From positions 23,308 through 87,307 of the forward strand of contig JAKFWA010000087.1 of the NCBI GenBank assembly GCA_021732995.1: a DNA stretch of 64,000 bases. Direction: 5' to 3'. The position numbers and the translations under genes are program-made. The notes under the pieces are model-generated. The model was not told the DNA's origin. It did not search any database and saw only the letters and a program-made list of their open reading frames with translations. Position 1 is the first letter of the stretch; each line of letters begins with the position of its first letter. This document shows positions 10,201 through 18,664 of this stretch, in pieces. This stretch comes from Planctomycetaceae bacterium. Its GTDB lineage: Bacteria > Planctomycetota > Planctomycetia > Planctomycetales > Planctomycetaceae.

Positions 10201-13200
10201 TATCATTTGCCCCAAGAGAACTTCGCTATTTCCGTCAACATTGAGGTCGACGACAGCCACTCCTATTCCCAGCATCCCGTTCGCTTGGGGAGTCATCCTG
10301 ACGTGCGTAGTCACGTCCAACGTGTTCAAGTCGATTGTCGTGCCCAGGGTGGCCGATCCAAACAGGATGTAGATTTCGCTATTTCCGTCTCGGTTTAGGC
10401 GAAACGCGTTCGGCGCGGCGGCGACTAGATCGTCAATGTGATCTCCGTTGATGTCTCCATTCGCCGCGAGCGTTAAGCCGAGTCGATCACCGCTGAAACG
10501 TCCATCGATGCGAGTCACTGTATGTGATCCAGGAGACAACAGATCGATCGTCCCTGTGAATCCGCCCGCTTCTCCGTGCAGGATTAGGGCTTGCCCGGCA
10601 TCGGGACGGCCTCCTGCATCGGCATAACCGTAGCCCAACGCGATATCTGAGAACGTGTCGTGGTTGAAGTCACCAACCCCCAGGCTATCAGGGGTGACCA
10701 GGCCTTGCAGAATGAATCCGGCAGAGGCGCTGACGACCGTCGTGATATCGAACTGCGCTCCGACGAGATCATTTCGGCCATACATGACATAGGCTCGTCC
10801 AGACACATCCCCTGCGGAAAAAGTGTCGCCAATGGCGAAGAGGAGATCGTCCTTACCGTCGTTATTGAGATCTCCCACAGTTTGTATGAGACGGCTCTGC
10901 TTGCCCGGTCGCGTGAACCGAGTGGCGGCATAAGTGCCATTGGCGAGATCTGCCACGCTGAATTCCGCAGGCAGTCCGCTCGGTGTGCCATAGACGAGAT
11001 AGTCGGGCAGGAAGGTATTGAAACCAGAAACAACAATGTCGTCGTAACCGTCGCCGTTAAAATCGCCGGCTGAACCCATCACCACGCCAAAACGCAGAGA
11101 GGCTTCATTGCCATTGATGACGAATCCCTTGGAGCCGTTGCCGCCTCCACCTGATCGCAGATTGGCGAGGTCTATGACACTCTCGTTGACGTTTGTGACA
11201 GGGCCGAGTTGTTGCCAGCCAGTAGGAGCGCGTTGAATGACTTGGTACTTACCCGGAGCGAGTCCCGTGAAGGTGTACTCGCCGCCTTCGTCAATGCCAG
11301 CCGTCGCCACATTATCAGATGGGGTGGTGACGACAGGTTCGCCGAGATCGCCAACGCCGTTCGAATTCAGATCCAAAATGACTTCAAAACCACCAATGCC
11401 CCTCTCATCTCCATCCTGGACTCCGTTCGCATTCGCGTCATTGAAGACCGTGCCGCTGATCTCACCGAAGTAGCGCTCGACGGCTCCGATGTCGGCTACG
11501 GCTGTGCGATCGTTGTTCCCATCAACGGGCCGTGCGACGCCGCGCTGGTCGAGAGCAGGGGCCATACCGTTGGTGCCCGCGTCGATCGCCAGGCTGCCAG
11601 CTTGCAGTTCGTGGGTCATTGTCAGGCCGGAGTTCAGTTGCAGCGGCCCGAGCTTCGCACCCATCGCACTAACGACGTTTCCCGAGGTACCATCTGTCAG
11701 CCCGGAATTGCCAGGGTCGCCAACCAGGTTGTTTCTGAGGCCAGCGAGGTTGAAGGTTCCAGAGATATCCGGATTCGTCTGCGCGGAGTTGCCCGCCAAG
11801 ATTGTGTTGGTCACTCCTACCGTGGGAGTGCCTGTACGACGCAAGCCGCCGGTGTCCGCGGAAGCGACGTTGGCGGTGATCGTCGTATTGAGCAGGCTCA
11901 TGGTGCCGCCTGAAACGTCGATGCCGGCGCCGTTCGCGGCTGAGTTCGTCGAAACGGTTACGTTCGTGAGGCTGATCGTACCTGCACCGCTCGCGATCGC
12001 GCCGCCCTCGGACGCGGTGTTGGCGGTGAATGTGCTGCTGAAGATGGACGTGGAGCCGGCGTTTCTCAGACCGCCGCCCAGCGAACTCGTATTGCCGCCG
12101 CGAATCGTGACATCACGCAGGATGAGGCTTCCACCGGCCAGCACATCTAGGACGCGATCGATACCGCCCACGATCTCGATCGTCGCACCGTTGCCAAGGA
12201 TCACGATTTCACTGGTGATGTCCAGATCGCCGGTCGCCGCAGCGTGCTCGTTCGCGCCGGCGACGTTTAGCGTGTAAGTACCGCGTTCCAATACGATCGT
12301 GTTAAGCCCCGCCACCGTGTTCGCAGTTTGAATGGCCGAACGCAGCGTGCTTTGCCCGCCTGAAGTCTGACTGGTGCTGTCGGCAGGGTTGGAGTCCGCG
12401 CCATCGGCAAACGTCGTTACGAGGATCTGCCCCTCGTATGCAATGCTGACTTCAAAAGTGCCGAGAGTTTGAGCTGGCGTGCGGTTCGGTGTGCCTGCGC
12501 GAGTATCGCCCACCGCGTTCGCCAGCAACTCGATGCGATAGTCACCGTTGTCGTCGAGGTTCCAAATGCCACCGGGGGGAACAATCCGGTAAGTGACGAT
12601 CGGCTGGTTGCCGGGTGTGCCGGGCTCGGAGTCCAGGACTAGATTCGAAATGGTGACCGATAGCGGCGAATCTTGAGCATTCAGCGGCACGACGCGCACG
12701 TCTGTATCGTCGATGCTGTTGAAATCGATGTCCGAGTTGTCTCGGTAGCGCACCTGAAACTCGTAGGTGCTGGCACCGCCGATGGTGACATTCGGAGAAG
12801 AGACGACAGATGCTTTCGGCGCGAAGGTGTCGACTTGTAAGGCTGCACGCGCATTGAGGCGTCCGCCTGTGGCGACCTTGCCGCTGAGAGACGACTTCGT
12901 GTCGACGCTCTGCAACAGAGCTTGGCGCAGTTCTTGAACGCTGGCATCGGGAATCTTCGCGAGAACCATTGCAGCCACACCGGAGACGTGCGGAGTCGCC
13001 ATACTTGTTCCGCTACGGAACGCGTAACCTCCGCCCGGTTCGGTGCTGAGCACAGCGACACCGGGCGCCGCGAGATCGATGGACTTGGCGCCAAACTGAC
13101 TGAAGGTTGCCAAGGTGTCATTCGCGTTCGTTGCGGCGACGGCGACGATGTGGTCCAAGTCGAACGTTGCGGGAAAGAATCCCAGCCCTGAGGTGTCCAG

Positions 13201-14385
13201 ATCAACGCCGGTACCCGTGCGTCCCTCTCCGTTACCGGCAGCGGCAACGAACAGAACTCCAGCGGCGCCGTTGGCAGCAATCGAATCACGCAGGGTCTGA
13301 CTGAACGAATCCAGCGAGCCCCAACTATTGTTGCTGACGCGGATGTTGACGTTGTCCTGAGTGCGCGTCTTGAGTGCCGTTGTGTAGTTGATGGCTTCAA
13401 TCGCATCAGACGTCGAGCCTGTCAGTCCCTGCCCCGCGACGGCGTCCAGAAACCGCAGCGGCATGATGGACGCGTTCCAGTTCAGGCCCGCAACACCGAA
13501 CGTGTTGTTGCCGACTGCTCCAATGACACCGGCGACGTGAGTACCGTGGCCGTGGGTATCAAACGGATCATTGTCGTTGTTGCGAAAGTCCCAGCCGATC
13601 AGATCATCAGTGCGACCGTTGCCGTCTTCGTCCAGGCTGTTCTCCCAACGACTGTCCTGCAGCAGGTCACCCGCGTCGATGTAGGACGTGCTATTGATGT
13701 CCGTCACGAAGCTGGCGTTCGCCGGAGCGTTCAAGTCACGAAAGGTAATGCGACCGTCCGTATCAGCGTCAACGAGACTGGAGCGTAGCGCTGCTGGCAG
13801 TTCACCCGGATTGAGCCAGATGTTGAGATACAGGTCGGGGTGCGTGTAGTCGATGCCGGAGTCGATCACGGCCACGACGACCGACGAACTGCCCGTGGTG
13901 ATGTTCCACGCCTCGTCAGCATCAATATCGGCGTCGTTCGTCGTCCCATTGGTACCCAGATTCCGCAACCCGGTCTGATCGCCGAATGAAGTGTCGTTGG
14001 GCACGAGTTGCCCGCTGACGTCTGTATCAACATCGAAGAACGCGACGCGCGAGTTCGCTCGCAGCGCACTCTTCGCTTGATAGCTACTGATTTCCGCAGT
14101 GGTGATCAGGAACTGTCCGGGCAGCCCCAGCGATTCGCGCACGGTGAAGGTCACTTCACCAGACGCGAAATACTGTTGAGCTAGCGCGATCGACGGTGCC
14201 TGCGACGCTACTGCGGGCGTTAGTTGCACGATGAATCGTTGAGCCTCTGACGCCCCGGGATTGGCCCCGCTCAGCACAACTCGCGGTTCGAGGAACTCGA
14301 TTCGCCGACTGATCTTCGAACGTCGCCGGGGCCAACTTGCTGACATTCGATCGACCAACCCGCCCATCCAATCAGTCATGCGCAT
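4240..14385 (-). CDS. Giant secreted multidomain protein: S8 subtilisin, beta-helix, SdrD_B-like, FG-GAP, Calx-beta and RTX repeats
   Basis: About 3381 residues. The N-terminus is basic and carries EFLEPRVVLS, a variant of the planctomycete LEPR-x-LL secretion motif. A subtilase domain follows with the full catalytic set: Asp175 (VVAVIDSGIDY), His280 (HGHGTHVAG) and Ser461 (SGTSMATPHVSG). Next come a right-handed beta-helix region (about 650-930), an SdrD_B-like domain (GTVFNDANANGVQDGDE, near 975), FG-GAP repeats (about 1105-1555), two more SdrD_B-like units (near 1593 and 1714), a second FG-GAP/VCBS block (about 1810-2165), five Calx-beta repeats (about 2190-2776) and RTX-type GGxGxDxLxGG repeats to near the end. 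The expected role is an extracellular Ca-binding protease or adhesin. The start at 14385 is chosen for an AGGA site 9 nt upstream; an in-frame ATG at 14424 lacks one. No C-terminal sorting signal is recognisable. Confidence 0.9.
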   Translation of the reverse strand: MRMTDWMGGLVDRMSASWPRRRSKISRRIEFLEPRVVLSGANPGASEAQRFIVQLTPAVASQAPSIALAQQYFASGEVTFTVRESLGLPGQFLITTAEISSYQAKSALRANSRVAFFDVDTDVSGQLVPNDTSFGDQTGLRNLGTNGTTNDADIDADEAWNITTGSSSVVVAVIDSGIDYTHPDLYLNIWLNPGELPAALRSSLVDADTDGRITFRDLNAPANASFVTDINSTSYIDAGDLLQDSRWENSLDEDGNGRTDDLIGWDFRNNDNDPFDTHGHGTHVAGVIGAVGNNTFGVAGLNWNASIMPLRFLDAVAGQGLTGSTSDAIEAINYTTALKTRTQDNVNIRVSNNSWGSLDSFSQTLRDSIAANGAAGVLFVAAAGNGEGRTGTGVDLDTSGLGFFPATFDLDHIVAVAATNANDTLATFSQFGAKSIDLAAPGVAVLSTEPGGGYAFRSGTSMATPHVSGVAAMVLAKIPDASVQELRQALLQSVDTKSSLSGKVATGGRLNARAALQVDTFAPKASVVSSPNVTIGGASTYEFQVRYRDNSDIDFNSIDDTDVRVVPLNAQDSPLSVTISNLVLDSEPGTPGNQPIVTYRIVPPGGIWNLDDNGDYRIELLANAVGDTRAGTPNRTPAQTLGTFEVSIAYEGQILVTTFADGADSNPADSTSQTSGGQSTLRSAIQTANTVAGLNTIVLERGTYTLNVAGANEHAAATGDLDITSEIVILGNGATIEIVGGIDRVLDVLAGGSLILRDVTIRGGNTSSLGGGLRNAGSTSIFSSTFTANTASEGGAIASGAGTISLTNVTVSTNSAANGAGIDVSGGTMSLLNTTITANVASADTGGLRRTGTPTVGVTNTILAGNSAQTNPDISGTFNLAGLRNNLVGDPGNSGLTDGTSGNVVSAMGAKLGPLQLNSGLTMTHELQAGSLAIDAGTNGMAPALDQRGVARPVDGNNDRTAVADIGAVERYFGEISGTVFNDANANGVQDGDERGIGGFEVILDLNSNGVGDLGEPVVTTPSDNVATAGIDEGGEYTFTGLAPGKYQVIQRAPTGWQQLGPVTNVNESVIDLANLRSGGGGNGSKGFVINGNEASLRFGVVMGSAGDFNGDGYDDIVVSGFNTFLPDYLVYGTPSGLPAEFSVADLANGTYAATRFTRPGKQSRLIQTVGDLNNDGKDDLLFAIGDTFSAGDVSGRAYVMYGRNDLVGAQFDITTVVSASAGFILQGLVTPDSLGVGDFNHDTFSDIALGYGYADAGGRPDAGQALILHGEAGGFTGTIDLLSPGSHTVTRIDGRFSGDRLGLTLAANGDINGDHIDDLVAAAPNAFRLNRDGNSEIYILFGSATLGTTIDLNTLDVTTHVRMTPQANGMLGIGVAVVDLNVDGNSEVLLGQMINGTQGPYLLPGRATGFMSSTVQIDLSTAGVQSSGSIFFKIDQVGSPGRTITSAGDVNGDGFDDVLIGNPRGNLEGVLRPGLGYLVFGGPLSSLPLNLGRLGTSEVDVTRGLLIKGIGAEDAATDRISSAGDFNGDGFADLVIGSLYADPNGFASGQVYVVYGRPNPTLSPRSGFYVVDLPAAGNVSSANFANRPQPATLRGTVYRDLNSNAARDAGEAGISGFQIYLDTNNDGSFTSGEPTTTTNSNGDYVFTNITPLTTYRVREVVPLGFTQTFPTQANGSQHIVTPTPGEEITLLDFGSIDLVGGVGLGTGGLSGRIFNDTNGNGRLDSGETGLAGVTVFVDLNDNGVRDTSPVMEPQFVTTADNGGTPEDEAGAYSFTGLPARDYPVRIVTPGGMALTSPRVGQFTSSSSAGGQGPVAAASINYNGDAFPDMVIVTAFRADVLVRVNNGDGTFGAPFSVVGTSALARLADPRSLAVGDLNGDGRPDLVIGNNSLNRPAVLLNDGAGSFVPASLPALGLADTSSVAIGKFNQEDNFPDIAVASEFGNRVYVLINNGSGGFTLRDTLTPGNAPVSVLGVDLDKDGDSDLVVANRDDNTLRTFLLQNNNTFLTSVPSLYTKTTGNGPYRIARGDLNGDTYDDVVVANVFDQRVSVFLSLQTGALADAINLQVGGRPSSVAVADVNNDGLLDLAVTTLSQQGFTTLLNLGGGRFQAPTAAGVASFADSLSPTILSFDIEADGDGDLLVLQPERDGGRLIVQQNAPIASNYRASVVADQTMTDLNFGLINGSLSTGQLAISANNAQRAEGNSGTTTFTFTVTRTGNLSGSASADFAVTGSTANAANEADFGGSFPTGSVSFAPNEATRTITVLVTGDAVQEADETFVVTLSNPSGGSSLQTATASSVITNDDASFAISVSNAQRAEGNSSTTGFTFIVSRAGAIDTSMTVNFAVTGTGTFAAVAADFGGAFPSGVVSFAPNETTKVVTVNVTGESVLESDETFLVTLSNSSGSSSISTPTAVGTIQNDDASLSIAATSATLSEGHAGQKAFTFTVTRTGLLTSAVSAAFAVSGNGANPADGADFGGTFPSGSVTFASNESSKVISIDVSGDTELEGDEGFIVTLSGPSTGVSLGTATATGTILNDDASASVTATNASRAEGQSSTTAFTFTVTRAGNSTGTASVNYAITGQGSNPADITDFGGAFPNGTVNFAANETSKVVTINVDGDATIENDETFLLTLSNPSLGLTIGTATATGTIISDDSQLAIAATNATRIERNSGTTQFTFTVTRTGTTTGTASANFAVTGQGTSPADATDFGGSFPNGSVSFAIGETSKTITINVVGDVSVEPDEGFQVTLSGASGAVLQTASATGTILNDEFPVTVRVNEAGQLSISDAGGTANDITVTRNAKNEYVVSSPVSELSTDGVTPTNTVVIPVSSVTAGLLAELGTGNDRLNLTGLALSATVLGGDGNDTVFGGSLADSLNGEAGDDSLNGGSSDDQITGGLGNDILDGGAGTGDVLVETSSGTLTMTNTQFITVVSAVTATDTLSNFERANIVGSTSANRIDLSGFAASTGTTINGAGANDTIIGSPGPDMIFALTGADSISGLGGADMISSGSGNDTISGGDGADNLNGQVGNDSILGDDGNDVLVGGAGLDTLQGGLGNDFLSGQADAGLLSGGDGNDTLQGNTANDTLNGDAGDDRLFALQGDDVVNGGDGADSLLGGTGADSLSGGAGADTLQGDLGNDTLDGGADFDRINEVLDTNLTIVGITLSTTTMGTDSVTAVERIQVSGGASNNLFDARLATVPVFLSGGDGNDTLLGGSKADGIVGGEGEDVLFGGAGTDIIDGGNGTDFWMEKADVDFTVNGTTVTSSATGTETPTSIERIVLIGGIGANRLDASLATVSVVLIGGRGNDTLLGGSAADTLSGGNRNDSTVAGGDGADSLDGGTGADTLESDPADIINLGAGDTTVADVFALLPSWIDAL
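4290..5850 (-). repeat. RTX-type calcium-binding nonapeptide repeat region of the giant protein
   Basis: The last 520 or so residues consist of many GGxGxDxLxGG-type nonapeptides (for example GGDGNDTLLGG and GGSGADTLSGG variants) interleaved with three spacer blocks of the type IVGSTSANRIDLSGF. Such repeats form a Ca-bound beta-roll after secretion. Classical RTX proteins leave by a type I system and keep a C-terminal signal. Here a planctomycete N-terminal motif is present instead. Confidence 0.85.
6060..7815 (-). repeat. Five tandem Calx-beta repeat units within the giant gene
   Basis: Five units of about 350 bp each begin near 7815, 7460, 7110, 6745 and 6400 on the minus strand. Each encodes an A-T/S-x-R-x-EG opening, a TxFTFTVTRTG strand, a DFGGxFPxGxVxFAxNE block and a DExFxVTLS block. 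Calx-beta units bind calcium in the animal Na/Ca exchanger and in bacterial surface proteins. The units differ at the DNA level and so look like old duplications, though they remain substrates for recombination. Confidence 0.85.
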
Positions 14386-14656
14386 AGAACAATCCTGGTT
14401 CAACTCGTCAGCTTTCGCTCGCATCAAACAACGCTGGCCCGACGTGCCCTAAAGGTGGCGGCGAACCCCTCGCCTTCGCAAGGACAGTCCCTGGCAATCC
14501 CGATACAATCTTCAGGAATCAATTTGGCCGCTGAAGCCTGTTGACGGACGATCACTCAGTCGGCGACTTAACGAGTTGCGGGTGAGCAACTTACGGTTTT
14601 GGCGGCGGTTCGGGACAAGCCCTGTACGGTGCCTCGCCCTGTACGGCCCCCGCGAG

Positions 14657-15622
14657 CTAGTCCGCCGGGTGCAGGTCAGCTCTGAGAATGCTCGCCAGGC
14701 GATGAGCCGCAAACGCTGCTCGGACGCGAGCGACCTTGCCCGCATTGGTAAGATAGGCTTCTGGCAGATCGACCATCTCCACGCCTCGTGTCAAGCCGCG
14801 AGCTTTCGCATCAACGGCGGCCAGAATCTCAGGGGAGTACACGTGGCGAACGCTGTCGTCAGCACTCTCCTTGAGCCAGACCAGCGGATCCAGTCCCTTT
14901 AGTCGACTGGCCGCAGCAGCGGCTTCATTCCATGAAGCTTCATCGGCGATGATCAGTCGGGCTCGACGCTGAATGTCCCCGGCGTCGAACTGGTCTCCCA
15001 TCAGCCCATCCCACAGCGCATGCAGGTTGCGTCCCTGCTTGACGGGGATCAGGTTTGCACCGCGGTCGCCTTCCGGAAACGCACGCTCCGCGTACAGACT
15101 TCCGGCGTGGCAAGGCTGATGAGCATCCCCCACCAGATGCGCCAACCAGCAGACTGCCAGCGCTCGATCAGCATCAGATCGTTTTCGGTCTCGCAGCACT
15201 CGCCGACACAACTCCACCGCCTGAGCGATGTGTAATTCCTTGGTCTCCAGAGTGGATGCTTCCGGCAGAGGACCCGGCGTTTGCGGAACGCCTTCAACCT
15301 GGCCGATAACCAATGCGGCGCCCAACTGAAAGTGCCAGTTGGGGCGATTGAAGTCCGGTTGCGAGCGTGCGATGTCCGGCCAATAACCGGCTCGGCCCAT
15401 CACCCAGCGGGGTTGGTCCTCTGCCTGGGCCACATTCTCTGGCAGTGCGAAGTCCTGGCTGAAGCGTGGATGAGACGCCAGCAGTGTTTGCAGTTGCCGC
15501 TGGTCGTTTCGGGAAAGCAGATCGTACGCCAGCATCGCGATGATGTTGTGCCCACACTCCGACCATGCCCAACAAGGTTGAGCGACAACGAGCACCATCA
15601 GCATCGTGATCAGAACACGCAT
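14657..15622 (-). CDS. S1/P1 nuclease, secreted
   Basis: A 321-residue protein with a signal peptide (MRVLITMLMVLVVAQPCWA) cleaved just before WSECGH. In this family the new N-terminal Trp and the His five residues later are zinc ligands, and both are present. Other ligands are seen in WPD, NWHF, AHLVGDAHQPCH and HALWD, so the trinuclear zinc site appears complete. S1/P1 enzymes cut single-stranded DNA and RNA, and 3'-nucleotides, outside the cytoplasm; a nutrient-scavenging role is inferred. The start at 15622 is chosen because GAGGAG lies 6 nt upstream and the signal peptide begins there; a longer frame reaches 15859. The HQPLHxxxxxGDRGGN signature is modified to HQPCH and GDRGAN. Confidence 0.93.
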   Translation of the reverse strand: MRVLITMLMVLVVAQPCWAWSECGHNIIAMLAYDLLSRNDQRQLQTLLASHPRFSQDFALPENVAQAEDQPRWVMGRAGYWPDIARSQPDFNRPNWHFQLGAALVIGQVEGVPQTPGPLPEASTLETKELHIAQAVELCRRVLRDRKRSDADRALAVCWLAHLVGDAHQPCHAGSLYAERAFPEGDRGANLIPVKQGRNLHALWDGLMGDQFDAGDIQRRARLIIADEASWNEAAAAASRLKGLDPLVWLKESADDSVRHVYSPEILAAVDAKARGLTRGVEMVDLPEAYLTNAGKVARVRAAFAAHRLASILRADLHPAD

Positions 15623-15906
15623 GACACACTCCTCAAACAGCGACGACATCGGATCGCGCCGGTATCTCAACGTCGCAACACATCCGCGAACAGTCGTCCG
15701 ACATGTGATGTTGTAAGATCTCATTGCTTCTTCGTGAGAGTTTAACAGGATGAGTTGCTGGTGCTCGGCTGGCGGGAATTTGATCGGCAGCGATGGCTCA
15801 CAACCAGACACAGGGATGCGGTAGAGTTCGGCCCTGCTGCTCGGTCCATTTGATCGCAAGTGACGAGTTCAGAGCATTCCCGAGGCCTGCGCTGGAGACT
15901 GTGCTG

Positions 15907-16716
15907 ATGTTGATTCGCGAAGTGCTGAATTATCTCCGTGAGTTCGCACCGCTGGAACTGGCGGAAGATTGGGACAATGTCGGTCTGCTGATCGGTTCTG
16001 AAGCACAGCCGGTCGAGAACTTGCTCACATGTCTGACGCTGACCCCGAACGTCGCCGCTGAAGCCATCGAGAAACGAGCTCAGCTCATTGTCACGCACCA
16101 TCCAGTGTTGTTCCGCGCGGTCCAAAGGATCACCGATCAGACCTCGGAAGGCCGCATGTTGCTGGACCTCATCCGCGCGGGTATCGCCGTGTACTCGCCG
16201 CATACGAGCTACGACAGTGCCCATCACGGTATCAATCGACAGCTTGCCCAGTCCCTTGGGTTGCGAAACGTACAACCGCTGCGGCCCAAGGCGTCCGCGC
16301 TCGCAGACGGTGCTCCGCCCACGGCCGCTATGGGGGCCGGTCGATTTGGGGACCTCGCGCGGGCAACGTCGCTCGGTGACCTTCTGGAACTCGTCAAAGG
16401 CATGCTCGGCGTCTTAGCTACACAGTACGTGGGGGATATCGACCGCGAGGTCTGCCGGGTGGGTGTGGCTTGCGGCGCGGCGGCCGAGTTCATGCGCGAT
16501 GCCGCCCGCGAAGGATGCGACGTGTTGCTTACTGGCGAAGCGCGTTTCCATGCGTGTCTGGAGGCTCAAACGCTCGGCATCGCCTTAGTAATTCCCGGTC
16601 ACTACGCGACGGAACGTCCGGCAATGGTGCGGCTGGCAGCGTTGCTGAAGACGCAGTTCAGTGATCTGAATGCCTGGGCCAGCACCGTGGAAACTGACCC
16701 GGTCCGCTGGGCGTGA
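15907..16716 (+). CDS. Nif3-like dinuclear metal center protein
   Basis: About 269 residues of the NIF3/YbgI/GTP cyclohydrolase I type 2-like family. Diagnostic blocks are LAEDWDNVGLLIGS near the N-terminus, the metal-ligand motif IVTHHPVLF, YSPHTSYDSAHHGIN and the late GEARFHACLEAQ and PGHYATERP segments. These proteins form toroidal hexamers with two metal ions per site; their true substrate is still unsettled. The open frame extends upstream to 15793, but homologues begin close to the LIREVLNYL segment, so the ATG at 15907 is preferred; a GTG at 15901 is also possible. The gene is divergent from the S1/P1 nuclease gene. Confidence 0.9.
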   Translation: MLIREVLNYLREFAPLELAEDWDNVGLLIGSEAQPVENLLTCLTLTPNVAAEAIEKRAQLIVTHHPVLFRAVQRITDQTSEGRMLLDLIRAGIAVYSPHTSYDSAHHGINRQLAQSLGLRNVQPLRPKASALADGAPPTAAMGAGRFGDLARATSLGDLLELVKGMLGVLATQYVGDIDREVCRVGVACGAAAEFMRDAAREGCDVLLTGEARFHACLEAQTLGIALVIPGHYATERPAMVRLAALLKTQFSDLNAWASTVETDPVRWA

Positions 16717-16909
16717 TGGCGTTTTCGCCCCCAGCAAAACGACTCAATTTCGATTCGGCACAGTAAATTTCTAGACGAAGTCCAACCGCTGCAAGGTCCT
16801 TGAATGGCCAACCCAAGCATCGCGAAGATCAGGCTGCGGACAGCGAGAGCAAGCTTCTGTCCCGCACGACGACTCTGGCACCACACTACCACGATCGAGT
16901 GAGTCCCTT

Positions 16910-18505
16910 ATGAGAACGGCTGCGCTCTTCACCTGTCTGGCACTCGCCGCAACTTCCGGAGCGGTCGTACTCGCTCAGGAAGCCAAACCTGTTCCGAAGC
17001 CAGCCAAGCCCATGATTACTGTTTCGAAAGAGACGACATGGGCGACGGAACCGCTCGATGCGGAAGGTCGAGTCGACTACGCGGCATTTCTGAACCGGCA
17101 TTTCAGCCGCGGCGTAACGCCGGAAACCAATGCGGTCGTCGAACTGTATCACGTCTGGGGACCGTCCCCCGGGGGTGTTCGGCAGCCTGAGGAGTTTTTC
17201 ACACTGCTGGGGATGCAGGCACCGCCCGAGGAAGCTGTCTATCTGGTCGAGTACGATCGCTGGCTGGCCCAGCATCCGGAAGTGGAATTTCCGGCAGGCC
17301 AGGGGGACAAACTGATTCGAGAGGCGCAGGAGTTATGCGGTCGCAGGCCGTGGAAGACGGCCGAGTTTCCTCAGGTCGCCGCTTGGCTGAAGGCGATGGA
17401 CGCGCCCTTGAACCGCGCGGTGCTCGCGACCGAACGACCGCATTACTACTCGCCGCTGATCGTTCGTAGGCCCGTGGGTAAGCCCGAGGGGTTGATCAGC
17501 GTTCTGCTGCCGGGAGTTCAAACGTCCCGAGGTGCGGCCAGAGCCTTGTGCGCCCGTGCGATGCTCAAGTTGGGTGAGGGTCAGACACTCGACGCCTGGA
17601 AGGATCTGGTAGCCTGCCATCGACTCGGTCGCCTGATCGGACGCGGACCAACCTTGATTGAATCACTCGTTGGCGTCGCCATTGAAGCGATGACCATTGA
17701 GGCGGAACTGCGGCTGCTGGGAGAATCGAAGCAGGCTCCGAAAATGGTCGCAGGCTTCCGCCGCATGTTGCAGACACTGCCCGCTCGCAGTCCGATGAGC
17801 GAAAAGATCAACTACGCCGAACGGTGCATGTTCCATGATTCGATGACGCTGGTCGCCACCGGCAATCTGCCGCTGAGCGCTCTGGTCGGAAACGGCGATG
17901 ATTCTACGATTTCGAAAGTGCTAACCGGAACGGCGATGCAGTTTGTCGATTGGAATGCCGTCCTGAAGAAAGGCAACCAGCAGTACGACAAGCTCAACGA
18001 GGCATTCCTGATGCCCCCGGGTCCCGCACGGATAGCAGCGATTGCTGAACGCGATCAGGAGCTGCGCGAACTCAATGAGAAGCGCCGCAATCCAGCCAAC
18101 ACCGCGCTTGGCTTGCTTGGCGGTAAACAGTTCCTGACAGAGTTCACGTCGGACGTGGCGATCGGGCTACTCTTTCCCGGAATCACAAGTGTGATCAAGG
18201 CCGAGGACCGCATCGAACAGCGCTGGCGCGCTTTAGATATTGCCTTGGCATTGGCGGCATATCATCAGGATCAGGGGGCCTACCCGGAGTCACTCAATCA
18301 ACTTGTACCCAAATACTTGCCTGCGGTTCCGGCGGATGTTTTTCAGGACAAGCCCCCGTTCTATGAACGCACTGCCGATGGTTACCGGTGCTATAGCGTG
18401 GGTCCCAATCAAAAGGACGACCAGGGCCGCATCGCCGAAGATACCCCGCCTGGAGACGACATCATCATTCGTATGCCCCTGCTACCCGTGGTCCTCAGGC
18501 AGTAG
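16910..18505 (+). CDS. Secreted protein of unknown function with C-terminal pseudopilin-like tail domain
   Basis: 531 residues beginning with a signal peptide (cleavage near VVLAQ, residues 20-24) and a short Lys/Pro linker. The middle is alpha-helical and resembles planctomycete proteins that carry a long helical repeat region with no assigned role. The last 90 residues (AAYHQDQGAYPESLNQLVP then a YRCYSVGPNQKDDQGR block) resemble the globular end of type II secretion pseudopilins and of many planctomycete hypotheticals. There is no N-terminal prepilin helix, so it is not itself a pilin. The protein is probably periplasmic. The gene stands alone between the Nif3-like gene and the alcohol dehydrogenase gene, on the same strand as both. 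Confidence 0.8.
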   Translation: MRTAALFTCLALAATSGAVVLAQEAKPVPKPAKPMITVSKETTWATEPLDAEGRVDYAAFLNRHFSRGVTPETNAVVELYHVWGPSPGGVRQPEEFFTLLGMQAPPEEAVYLVEYDRWLAQHPEVEFPAGQGDKLIREAQELCGRRPWKTAEFPQVAAWLKAMDAPLNRAVLATERPHYYSPLIVRRPVGKPEGLISVLLPGVQTSRGAARALCARAMLKLGEGQTLDAWKDLVACHRLGRLIGRGPTLIESLVGVAIEAMTIEAELRLLGESKQAPKMVAGFRRMLQTLPARSPMSEKINYAERCMFHDSMTLVATGNLPLSALVGNGDDSTISKVLTGTAMQFVDWNAVLKKGNQQYDKLNEAFLMPPGPARIAAIAERDQELRELNEKRRNPANTALGLLGGKQFLTEFTSDVAIGLLFPGITSVIKAEDRIEQRWRALDIALALAAYHQDQGAYPESLNQLVPKYLPAVPADVFQDKPPFYERTADGYRCYSVGPNQKDDQGRIAEDTPPGDDIIIRMPLLPVVLRQ

Positions 18506-18664
18506 GGTCATTTCCAAACGGTTGCTCGCGTCGCGCTTGAGAGTGTTTGATGTGCGTGGCACGCCGTTGCCGCGAATGAATCCGGACGCAGTCAGAATTG
18601 CATCGTTGAACCGATACCGCGAACCTCAAGGCATAAGTTCATCGTGCCTGAGGAGTCGCGCCGT

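Noticed and set aside
14619..14646. 11-bp direct repeat (two copies of CCCTGTACGG-like sequence) between the giant gene and the S1/P1 nuclease gene
   Set aside because: Too short and isolated to support a regulatory or mobile-element claim.
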